From Dehalococcoidia bacterium UBA7891 (GTDB lineage Bacteria > Chloroflexota > Dehalococcoidia > Lucifugimonadales > UBA826): 5,827 nt of DNA. The translations under genes were made by a program, and so were the position numbers. The notes beneath the pieces are model-generated. The model was not told the origin of the DNA, searched no databases, and worked only from the letters and a program-made list of their open reading frames with translations. The DNA is taken from NCBI GenBank assembly GCA_002500485.1, contig DLRJ01000079.1, forward strand, positions 1-5,827. The letters are read 5' to 3'. The stretch's first letter is position 1; every line of letters begins with the position of its first letter. Shown here piece by piece: positions 1-5,827 of the stretch.

Positions 1-548
1 CCAATGGTAGAATCTGGAAGCCTGGTATTGTGGCGAATGATATCAACGATCTCTTTATTGAGTACGCCCCTTTTAACTACTTTTACCCCCGGGAGTATAA
101 GCCCTTCCTGATACATATCCGTATAGTTGGCAGCGAAAGGGGAACTGGCACCGATGTCTGCCCAATGAGCTTTAGCCGCTGCATAACCGAATAGTTTTTT
201 GTCGTAGAATATTGGTTTAAAAACCAACACATCCGGATTGTGTGAACCGGCAAAATAACTCCAGGCTGCTATAAATACGTCACCCTCCTCGACATTTTCC
301 CGGCCAACATGTTCAACTACCTTGTTTATCCCGATATTTACGGTTCCCTGGAACGCGACGGATCCCCGGCCTTCCGCAATCAATTCTGTTTTGCTGTTGT
401 AAAGGTCGACACAAAAATCAAGCATTTCATAGAGTATCGGGCTCATAGAGGTCCGGCGCAGACTAAAGGACATTTCATTGGCAACCGAAGTAAGTGCATT
501 CTTTATGACTTCAAGCATTATCGGATCTAACGTTTTTGGCCTATTCAT
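1..548 (-). CDS. Hydantoinase B/oxoprolinase-type subunit, N-terminal part (cut by window edge)
   Basis: This reading frame starts at ATG 548..546 and stays open for 182 codons to the left edge, so only the N-terminal third or so of a typical 500-600-residue family member is present. The start is chosen because the family-typical opening DPIMLEVIKNALTSVANEM (residues 8-26) follows at once and an AAGGG site (556..560) lies 7 nt upstream. Other family features are RRTSMSPILYEMLDF (31-45), GSHNPD (101-106), AKAHWADIG (125-133) and YQEGLILP (146-153). His103, Asp106 and His128 have the same spacing as the Mn ligands I recall from acetone carboxylase alpha subunit (H150, D153, H175), so a metal site is probably kept. 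The usual NDPY-x-GGTHLPD stretch is altered to AAWSYFAGSHNPD. The gene overlaps the end of the upstream HyuA-like gene by 8 nt, implying translational coupling and an HyuA-HyuB complex in the cytoplasm. Whether it is a hydrolase or a carboxylase subunit cannot be decided from this part. Family assignment is firm. Confidence 0.93.
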   Translation of the reverse strand, partial: MNRPKTLDPIMLEVIKNALTSVANEMSFSLRRTSMSPILYEMLDFCVDLYNSKTELIAEGRGSVAFQGTVNIGINKVVEHVGRENVEEGDVFIAAWSYFAGSHNPDVLVFKPIFYDKKLFGYAAAKAHWADIGASSPFAANYTDMYQEGLILPGVKVVKRGVLNKEIVDIIRHNTRLPDSTI

Positions 549-2607
549 TCAAGGTCCCTTTTCTGGCAATTACCAAATTCCCCACTTTGTCGACTTCACA
601 TTGGTATCCTTGGGGGACATTGCTCACAGTCGTTGGCTCTTCAATGAGCGCAGGCCCGTTGATGAAATCGTGAGCCAGTAACTTGGACCTTTCATAAACC
701 TGGTAATTATCAAATGTCCTATCCATAGCGTTTAATACTTCTCTGCTACCTTTTAAAGCAACTTTCGGATTCCCATTGCCAGTCGCGATCTCTCGCAGCC
801 TTGGCTTAGGCACCTTTCCTATGGCAGTAACTCTTAAGTGAACGATTGCAGCCGGTTGTTCCAGTGAATACCCCCAAACGTGTTGATATACTTTGGTAAA
901 CTCTTTATAAATCTTCTCTTGGGAGTCTTTATCAATTGGAAAATCGACCGGTACATTTACGGTATGCTCTTGTTTGGCATATCTCATATCCAGCGACTTG
1001 GACATCACTCTGTCATTATTGGGCACATTTTCGCTACCAAGTGTTTCATCGCCCTTCGTTACCAATTCCTCCAGTTTTCTATTTATCTCTTCCAGGTTAA
1101 GGGTATCCATGGACTCGGCCACTGTCAGGGAAAAGTCATGCCTAATGTTGATGGTCAACATTCCCCAGGCCGAAAAGTTAGCCGGGGCAACAGGTACAAT
1201 CACGGAAGGCATTTCCAGTTCGCTAATCAAATAAGCCCCGAAAAGAGGGCCTGCACCTCCATAGCTTAAGAGTTTAAAATCTCTCGGGTCCTCGCCCTGA
1301 TTAATAGTTATTTCCTTTATTGCATTGACCATATTGCTGATAGCGATACGAAGAATACCGCTGGATGCCATCGCCAAATCCATATTCAGGGGTTTACCTA
1401 TTTTATTCATTATTCCTGACCTAGCTTTTTCCTTGTCCAAGTCTATTTCTCCCCCCAGGAAATAACCTGGATCTATATAACCGTTACTAAGGGCAGCGTC
1501 GGTGATGGTTGGTTCTGTACCACCTTTTTTACAGCAAATTGGTCCTGGATTTGCGCCTGCACTTTGGGGTCCCACGCGCAGTGCTCCTTCCTCTCCAATC
1601 CAAGCAATGGTACCTCCTCCTGCCCCCACCGTGTTGATACTCATCGTTGAAAGAAGAACTCTCCATTCATTGATTATTGCTTCCTGTTTCATCATGGCCC
1701 GACCATCCCTTATGATACAAATATCACAGCTCGTGCCCCCCATATCTAGCGTGACAAGATTCTTATGATCGAGATTATTTGCCAAAAACATTCCTCCGGT
1801 TACACCTCCCGATGGTCCTGAAAAAAGGGTGTTTATCGGATTCATCATGGCCAGATCGCTTGTCATTCCACCACCATCTGACCGTGTTATTATGACTCTT
1901 CCCCTGAACCCCCTCTCAACAAGCTCTTTTTCCAGATTAGCGACCCAGGTCTGAATAGTCGATTTCAGGTAGCCATCGAGTATTGTGGTCATACTTCTTT
2001 CATATTCACGATGTTCGCTAACTATATCTGATGAAATAGAGACCGAAACTTCCGGGTATTCCTCGAGGATTATCTCTCTTGTTCTCTTCTCATGGTCAGG
2101 ATTTTTGAAAGAATGAAGATAACAAACAGCGACTGACTCTACACCCTCTTTACTCAGTTCCCTGGAGACTCTTCGGACTTCTTCAATTTCCAGATCAATT
2201 AGAACATCGCCTTTATAGTCAAGCCTTTCAGTGACATCAAACCTGAGCTCTCTTGGAGTAGGTGGCGGGTTTTTTTTATATTTTATGTTGTACAACTGGG
2301 GTCTATCGTATTTAGCAATTTCAGGTACATCGCGAAATCCCCTGGTAGCTACATAAGCTGTTTTTGCGCCCTTTCCTTCCAAAAGGCAATTCATCGCTGT
2401 GGTTGAACCGCTCACAAAGAAACTGTCTACCTGGTTTAAATCCAGCTTTGCCTTCTCAATGGCATTCAGGATGCCGAGCAGCGTGTTGTCTGGAGTCGTT
2501 GGGGTCTTTTCTACTATGAATTCGCCTGTATCCTCGTTTAAAACAACGATATCGGTGAAGGTTCCTCCCGTATCTACGGAAAACCTTATTTTTGAAAAAT
2601 TACTCAT
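541..2607 (-). CDS. Hydantoinase A/5-oxoprolinase-type ATPase subunit
   Basis: This 688-residue protein has the full length and order of the HyuA family. An N-terminal domain (about 8-190) carries the phosphate-binding motif DTGGTFTDIV (12-21) and GSTTAMNCLLEGKG (67-80). The central ASKHA-type ATPase domain (about 200-490) shows YERSMTTILDGYL (202-214), SDGGG (243-247), FSGPSGGVTGG (262-272), DMGGTSCDI (288-296), TVGAGGGTIAWI (326-337) and YGGAGPLFG (449-457). A C-terminal domain (about 500-680) ends with GPALIEEPTTV (651-661). Family members use ATP to phosphorylate a lactam, hydantoin or ketone/bicarbonate intermediate and work with a HyuB partner, here encoded directly downstream with an 8-nt overlap. 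The ATG at 2607 is preceded by AGGAG with 7-nt spacing. A departure from the usual family is Phe455 in YGGAGPLF, where most relatives have His (FGGAGPLH). SDGGG also replaces the commoner SNGG. No frameshift or truncation is seen. The substrate is unknown; hydantoinase, oxoprolinase and acetone/acetophenone carboxylase roles are all possible. Confidence 0.95.
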   Translation of the reverse strand: MSNFSKIRFSVDTGGTFTDIVVLNEDTGEFIVEKTPTTPDNTLLGILNAIEKAKLDLNQVDSFFVSGSTTAMNCLLEGKGAKTAYVATRGFRDVPEIAKYDRPQLYNIKYKKNPPPTPRELRFDVTERLDYKGDVLIDLEIEEVRRVSRELSKEGVESVAVCYLHSFKNPDHEKRTREIILEEYPEVSVSISSDIVSEHREYERSMTTILDGYLKSTIQTWVANLEKELVERGFRGRVIITRSDGGGMTSDLAMMNPINTLFSGPSGGVTGGMFLANNLDHKNLVTLDMGGTSCDICIIRDGRAMMKQEAIINEWRVLLSTMSINTVGAGGGTIAWIGEEGALRVGPQSAGANPGPICCKKGGTEPTITDAALSNGYIDPGYFLGGEIDLDKEKARSGIMNKIGKPLNMDLAMASSGILRIAISNMVNAIKEITINQGEDPRDFKLLSYGGAGPLFGAYLISELEMPSVIVPVAPANFSAWGMLTINIRHDFSLTVAESMDTLNLEEINRKLEELVTKGDETLGSENVPNNDRVMSKSLDMRYAKQEHTVNVPVDFPIDKDSQEKIYKEFTKVYQHVWGYSLEQPAAIVHLRVTAIGKVPKPRLREIATGNGNPKVALKGSREVLNAMDRTFDNYQVYERSKLLAHDFINGPALIEEPTTVSNVPQGYQCEVDKVGNLVIARKGTLNE

Positions 2608-2614
2608 ATCGATT

Positions 2615-2619
2615 CTCCT
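2615..2619 (-). promoter_or_regulatory. Ribosome binding site of the HyuA-like gene
   Basis: The minus strand reads AGGAG 7 nt before ATG 2607, inside the 50-nt gap between the dctM-like stop and the hyuA-like start. The site fixes the start, and no promoter or hairpin terminator is apparent in the same gap, so the enzyme genes are probably co-transcribed with the transporter. Confidence 0.7.
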
Positions 2620-2657
2620 TTCTCGTAAGTTCAGCGATGAAGCATCAAATGTGGTGT

Positions 2658-3974
2658 TTATCCGCCCCGCATGGTATTTGGTAGGAAAAGGCTAATTTGA
2701 GGAAATATAATAAGGAGGGCAAGGGTCAAAATATCCATAAGAAGAAACGCCCCAATGCCTCGGAAGATTTCTGCTAAAGAGATTTTGTCACCGACCACCC
2801 CCTTAAGAACATAAACTGACAAGCCGACGGGTGGGGTAATAGCCCCTATCTCGGTTAATTTTATATAGATAATACCAAACCAAATTAAATTCACCTCCAT
2901 ACTTATCAGAACGGGCAGGAGAATCGGCATGGTCAGTAACAAAATGGATAGAGCGTCAAAAAACATACCAAGAAAGACGTACACGATAGCAATGACAAAA
3001 ATTAATATAAAAATGTTGACACCCACAAGACCAATCCATTTTGCTAATTCTTGGGGGAGACCGCTTAATGTGATAAACAGACCAAAGACAGAAGCACCGA
3101 GCACCAATAGGATGACCATCCCCATGATCCCCAGGGTTTCGGAAAAGGTGTCTCTTATTTTCGGCCAGGTGAATTTCCTGTTTATGATCATGAGGATAAA
3201 GGCGACTAAAGATCCCACTGCCGCTGCCTCAGTAGGCGTAAAGAATCCCGAGTAGAGACCTCCCAGGAGTGTGACAATTAGAACCAAGATGCCCCATACG
3301 CTACCCAATGCCTTCCACCGCTTTGTCCATGTAACTATCTCGCCCGGCATGTTCGGAGCAAGGCTGGGGTTGAATCGCACTCGAATGAAGATCATGGCCA
3401 TATAAATGATAATGGAGAGAGCGGCCGGCACATATCCGGCTAGAAGAAGTTTACCCAAAGAGGCACCAGTAGTAACTGAATAGACGACCATCATTATGCT
3501 TGGCGGAACAAGCACCGCAATTGTGGCAGCTGAAGCGACCGATCCGGCCGCGAGAGATTTATCATAATTGAAGCGAAGCATTTCCGGAATTGCGATTCGC
3601 CCCATGGCTGCCGTTGCCGGGACGCCAGTACCCGCGCAGGCTCCAAATAGCCCGGAAGCCAGACATGTCGACATGGCTAATCCTCCAGGGATTTTGACAA
3701 GCCAGATCCGAGCACAGTCAAAGGCGGCGGAGGTTAATCCGCCATGGACACTGACATACCCCAAAAGCAGGAAAAGAGGTATTGCTGTGAGGGTAAAGAC
3801 AGAGACAGAAGAGTAGTAATGTAAAGGTAAGAGAAAAAAAGTCTTTTCAACTCCAAGAAGAACTATCAACCCGGAGAACCCCGAGAGTGCCATCGCAAAG
3901 GCGATAGGCACTCCTAAGGCAAGAAGGGCAACAAGGAAAAGAATCCCCAGAAATCCAATAATCAGAGGATCCAT
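2658..3974 (-). CDS. dctM: TRAP transporter large permease subunit (DctM type)
   Basis: This 438-residue, very hydrophobic protein is the size of the DctM large subunit, the ion-coupled transport channel of TRAP importers in the cytoplasmic membrane. Around a dozen membrane segments can be picked out, beginning at residues 3-23. Family landmarks are GVPIAFAMALSG (21-32), IPLFLLLGYV (65-74), the re-entrant-type stretch GLFGACAGTGVPATAAMG (108-125), VPPSIMMVVY (156-165), GLYSGFFTPTEAAAVG (239-254), FLGMFFDALSILLLTMPILL (334-353) and IYIKLTEIGAITPPVGLSVY (369-388). The PPS and TPPVG motifs lie in the hairpin regions linked to sodium and substrate binding in this family. The ATG at 3974 follows the dctQ-like stop by only 2 nt and has AAGGA (3982..3986) 7 nt upstream, so translation is probably coupled to DctQ. 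The substrate cannot be read from this subunit. It is intact and its assignment is firm. Confidence 0.97.
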   Translation of the reverse strand: MDPLIIGFLGILFLVALLALGVPIAFAMALSGFSGLIVLLGVEKTFFLLPLHYYSSVSVFTLTAIPLFLLLGYVSVHGGLTSAAFDCARIWLVKIPGGLAMSTCLASGLFGACAGTGVPATAAMGRIAIPEMLRFNYDKSLAAGSVASAATIAVLVPPSIMMVVYSVTTGASLGKLLLAGYVPAALSIIIYMAMIFIRVRFNPSLAPNMPGEIVTWTKRWKALGSVWGILVLIVTLLGGLYSGFFTPTEAAAVGSLVAFILMIINRKFTWPKIRDTFSETLGIMGMVILLVLGASVFGLFITLSGLPQELAKWIGLVGVNIFILIFVIAIVYVFLGMFFDALSILLLTMPILLPVLISMEVNLIWFGIIYIKLTEIGAITPPVGLSVYVLKGVVGDKISLAEIFRGIGAFLLMDILTLALLIIFPQISLFLPNTMRGG

Positions 3975-3976
3975 AC

Positions 3977-4489
3977 CTAATTCCTTCTCAAAATATTGGT
4001 CAATTCAATAATTCCGGTTCGAAGGATTTGAGCGGTCAAGAGCCCCAGACCAACAGGCAGAAACCATCGAAAGGGCCAAACCGGGAAATCTATTATCCCG
4101 ATCTTTAATTCACCGGAAATGGTTCGAGACCAAGCTACCCCCAAAGTCAGCCAGGTGAGTAGCCCAAAGCAGGCGACCCCGATTAGAGCGCTTACAAATC
4201 TTAGTATGGCCTGAGTCTTAGGCGGGAAACGAAGCGCAATAATATCCACCGAAATATGCCCCCGGTTCATCTGGACGTATGCTTGAGGCAAGAAACAGAC
4301 CACAGCCATTAAGGCTTCACTGGTCTCAAGTGCCCCTGGGATACTACTGACAATCTTTCTCCCAAAGGCGTCTCCAACCATTGTCAGCATCATTATCGTC
4401 AGTCCCACCGATCCTACGAACAATAAGGCGAGACTCAACTTATCGAGAATTGTACCAATTACATTTCCGATCCTTAAAACGCTTGGCAT
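3977..4489 (-). CDS. dctQ: TRAP transporter small permease subunit (DctQ type)
   Basis: This 170-residue protein matches the DctQ small subunit, a four-helix membrane protein that associates with DctM and helps the binding protein dock. Four hydrophobic segments are visible at about 18-38, 55-72, 96-118 and 138-157. Family motifs are GDAFGRKI (39-46), IPGALETSEALM (50-61) and AYVQMNRGHISVD (70-82), and the late segment begins with PVWPFRWFLPVGLGLL (136-151). The ATG at 4489 has a weak GAGAG site 6 nt upstream (4496..4500), and no other in-frame start lies near. It is separated from the binding-protein gene by a 142-nt spacer containing a strong nested hairpin, and from DctM by 2 nt. The start is less certain than the family assignment because the ribosome binding site is weak. 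Confidence 0.95.
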   Translation of the reverse strand: MPSVLRIGNVIGTILDKLSLALLFVGSVGLTIMMLTMVGDAFGRKIVSSIPGALETSEALMAVVCFLPQAYVQMNRGHISVDIIALRFPPKTQAILRFVSALIGVACFGLLTWLTLGVAWSRTISGELKIGIIDFPVWPFRWFLPVGLGLLTAQILRTGIIELTNILRRN

Positions 4490-4631
4490 GCAAGACTCTC
4501 ACAATAGCATTCGTAACAGGTGTCCATCCATTAATACCATAAATGCCTTCCCGCCCCCCGCCAAAGGGGAGCGTAGTTCATGGATGGACACTGTCGAGTA
4601 GCCCAGTGAAGAAAAAGGATTGTCATTCAGC
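4490..4631 (-). other. Structured spacer between dctP-like and dctQ-like genes
   Basis: This is the only sizeable non-coding stretch within the cluster. It holds a nested palindrome described separately and the weak dctQ ribosome binding site. A 60-codon open frame (4499..4681) crosses it but overlaps the dctP 3' end and owes much of its content to the palindrome, so I do not treat it as a gene. No convincing promoter is seen. Confidence 0.7.
4520..4591 (-). repeat. Nested inverted repeat/mRNA stem-loop
   Basis: A perfect 12-bp inverted repeat is formed by GTGTCCATCCAT at 4520-4531 and ATGGATGGACAC at 4580-4591. Nested inside it is a second hairpin: in the transcript CGCUCCCC (4573..4566) pairs with GGGGGGCG (4559..4552), 8 bp with one U-G wobble and a six-base loop UUUGGC. 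No U-run follows the downstream arm, so it is not a typical intrinsic terminator. Its place after the binding-protein gene and before the membrane subunits fits a stem that stabilises the 3' end of the dctP message or partly lowers downstream expression, as known for the REP sequence between malE and malF. It could instead be one copy of a dispersed REP-like repeat. Confidence 0.8.
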
Positions 4632-5738
4632 TTAATTTTCCCATGGATATCCTTTTTCCTTGATTTCTCTTTCATAAGCATTCTTCATGAACATGAAGTT
4701 CAGATGGGTTGATTTCACATCTTGCCCTTTCACTTCCCATTTACTGAGCCATTCCTCGCGCGCTTGTTTCGCAGCTTTCACCATGATATCAGCGGGCTCT
4801 TTATCCAAAATGTGAATCGTTCCTCCATGCTTTTCAACAAACTCTTTCTTCGATTTCTCAATAAACGTTATCAGGGTTTTCGCGAATCGTTCATTTATCT
4901 CCGTATTTATCTCGTTTATTGTGTCTCGCACACTTTGAGGAAAGCCGTCCCAGGTCTCCTTATTAATGAGCAAGGTAGCGCTCATACCACAGGTCTCTCC
5001 TTCTTTAGGAGTATCTGTAACATGCTTGACTGACTCCCACAATTTTAAATTCGAAAGCCATTGCCAACCAATACCGGAGGCATCAACCACCCCCTTATCG
5101 AGGGCTTCGTATAACTCTCTGGCGCTCATCGGCACAGGAACCATACCCATTGCCTTCTGGACTGAGGCAGTAAGGGCCCCGTAAGTTCGAATTCTTTTCC
5201 CTTTCATATCTTTCAAAGTGACGAATGGCATTCTTGATTGCAATGTCCCCTTTCCGCTATAATACCCTATGGTTCCAACCAGATTGCGATCAGCCAGCTC
5301 CTTTTTGAGGCGAGGGTCCTCTCGATACATCCGAGCAGAGGCCATAACAGCCGCATAAGGGTCACTGGCGTTACCCGGAAGGTCTAATGCGTTCCAATGG
5401 GCCATTTGGGGATTAAAGTTGGCGGCGGTTCCTCCGATCTCGGCTACACCCTTTGACACGCCATCCACTAGGTCAGGAGCCTTTAGGAGCGTCTGAGCCC
5501 AATATATTTTTATTTTTATCTTACCGCCGGTCCGTCGCTCCAGCTCTTTGGCAAGGTAATTGTAATTGTCAGCCAGGGGTCCCCTTGAGGGCATGATTGT
5601 AGCGAGTTTCAAGTTCATTTCCGGTATATCTGTGCTTGCTGCCTGGGAGTTCACCGTCAAACCAACGCCAAGAAACAGTAAAAAAACCAAGGACATCAAA
5701 CCAGTCATTTTTTGCACTTTTTTTTTCTCCATTTTCAT
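4632..5738 (-). CDS. dctP: TRAP transporter periplasmic solute-binding protein (DctP type)
   Basis: This protein of up to 368 residues is a DctP-family binding protein that captures a carboxylate or related ligand outside the membrane and delivers it to DctQM. The N-terminus is a signal peptide: a lysine-rich start, a hydrophobic core at about 12-29 and a likely cleavage after SQA (31-33). The mature part shows the family pattern: LKLATIMPSRGPLADN (43-58), LAKELERRTGGKIKIKIYW (62-80), AEIGGTAANFNP (99-110), LKDMKGKRIRTYG (175-187) and ELYEALDKGVVDASG (208-222). Arg184 in RIRTYG lies where the family's conserved carboxylate-binding arginine is found, which suggests an acidic ligand. Two starts are possible. 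ATG 5738 lies only 3 nt from GGAGG, while ATG 5732 lies 9 nt from it and is the better-spaced choice (366 residues). It is the first gene of the visible cluster. Confidence 0.96.
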   Translation of the reverse strand: MKMEKKKVQKMTGLMSLVFLLFLGVGLTVNSQAASTDIPEMNLKLATIMPSRGPLADNYNYLAKELERRTGGKIKIKIYWAQTLLKAPDLVDGVSKGVAEIGGTAANFNPQMAHWNALDLPGNASDPYAAVMASARMYREDPRLKKELADRNLVGTIGYYSGKGTLQSRMPFVTLKDMKGKRIRTYGALTASVQKAMGMVPVPMSARELYEALDKGVVDASGIGWQWLSNLKLWESVKHVTDTPKEGETCGMSATLLINKETWDGFPQSVRDTINEINTEINERFAKTLITFIEKSKKEFVEKHGGTIHILDKEPADIMVKAAKQAREEWLSKWEVKGQDVKSTHLNFMFMKNAYEREIKEKGYPWEN

Positions 5739-5827
5739 TTTCCTCCGTTTGCTTTATAGAGTTTGAGGTTTAAGAGGGGATTTTGATCTATCTCCCCTAT
5801 CCCTAATTAAACTCTCTTTACTCGGGC
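5739..5827 (-). promoter_or_regulatory. Upstream leader region of the cluster
   Basis: These 89 nt hold the dctP ribosome binding site and probably part of the leader or promoter. A short 6-bp inverted repeat, AGGGGA (5775-5780) and TCCCCT (5793-5798) with a 12-nt gap, could be an operator half-site pair or a weak hairpin. I see no convincing -35/-10 pair and no sigma-54 GG-GC pattern. A TATAAA on the minus strand just before the ribosome binding site lies too close to it to serve easily as a -10 box. The true promoter may lie beyond the right edge. Confidence 0.3.
5742..5746 (-). promoter_or_regulatory. Ribosome binding site of dctP-like gene (decides start)
   Basis: A strong GGAGG lies on the minus strand. 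Its spacing is 3 nt to ATG 5738 and 9 nt to the in-frame ATG 5732, so initiation at 5732 is favoured. The signal peptide is unaffected by the choice. Confidence 0.65.

Noticed and set aside
309..681. Two short plus-strand open frames opposite the Hyu genes
   Set aside because: They lie antisense to well-supported coding sequence, have low-complexity or unrecognisable products and no ribosome sites of note.
880..1768. Plus-strand open frames of 86-129 codons opposite the HyuA-like gene
   Set aside because: They are mirror frames of a conserved gene. None carries a recognisable domain.
2262..2282. Run of eight A followed by C in the HyuA-like gene (A-AAA-AAC in phase), a possible frameshift site
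   Set aside because: The reading frame continues normally with family-typical sequence on both sides, and no useful alternative product or downstream structure is apparent. It simply encodes Lys-Lys-Asn before three prolines.
4589..4608. CACTG...CAGTG 5-bp hairpin sharing bases with the outer palindrome arm, as a possible alternative antiterminator-like structure
   Set aside because: It is too short to compete with the perfect 12-bp stem, and no terminator or leader peptide accompanies it.
4499..4681. 60-codon open frame on the minus strand between dctP and dctQ
   Set aside because: It overlaps 50 nt of the dctP 3' end in another frame, runs straight through the nested palindrome, lacks a convincing ribosome site and resembles no family I know.
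5752..5757. TATAAA on the minus strand as a -10 promoter box for the cluster
   Set aside because: A start site about 7 nt downstream would fall at or inside the ribosome binding site, and no -35-like hexamer is found at the right distance.

Overview
The window holds one co-directional catabolic cluster, read entirely on the minus strand from right to left. In transcription order it contains a secreted TRAP-transporter solute-binding protein (dctP-like, 5738..4632), a structured intergenic spacer (4490..4631), the small TRAP membrane subunit (dctQ-like, 4489..3977), the large TRAP permease (dctM-like, 3974..2658), a hydantoinase A/oxoprolinase-type ATPase subunit (hyuA-like, 2607..541), and the N-terminal 182 codons of a hydantoinase B/oxoprolinase-type subunit (hyuB-like, 548..1), cut by the left window edge. 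There is no RNA gene, mobile element, CRISPR array or gene on the plus strand that I can support. Coding density is very high: apart from the 142-nt dctP-dctQ spacer, the 50-nt dctM-hyuA gap and 89 nt upstream of dctP, everything is coding.

The genes read as an uptake-and-activation module. DctP would capture an organic acid or similar carboxylate in the periplasm, and DctQ-DctM would import it with an ion gradient. The HyuA/HyuB pair would then act on it in the cytoplasm in an ATP-dependent reaction: ring opening of a lactam or hydantoin, or carboxylation of a ketone as in acetone and acetophenone carboxylases. The sequence does not fix the substrate. Visible links between the genes are the 2-nt dctQ-dctM gap, the 8-nt hyuA-hyuB overlap, and Shine-Dalgarno-like sites about 6-9 nt ahead of the preferred starts. 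No terminator is visible inside the window.

The source looks like a Gram-negative or otherwise diderm bacterium of moderate GC content (mid-40s percent by eye), because it carries a periplasmic-type binding protein with a signal peptide and a TRAP system. A sediment or anaerobic lineage such as Desulfobacterota would fit, but that is an impression only.

The most notable non-coding signal is a nested palindrome in the dctP-dctQ spacer: a perfect 12-bp outer stem enclosing an 8-bp GC-rich hairpin. It is placed where it could set the ratio of binding protein to membrane subunits. The most notable protein signal is that HyuB keeps the spacing of the H-x2-D...H metal site known from acetone carboxylase while its surrounding motif is divergent. 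I found no evidence of a wholly new type of system.
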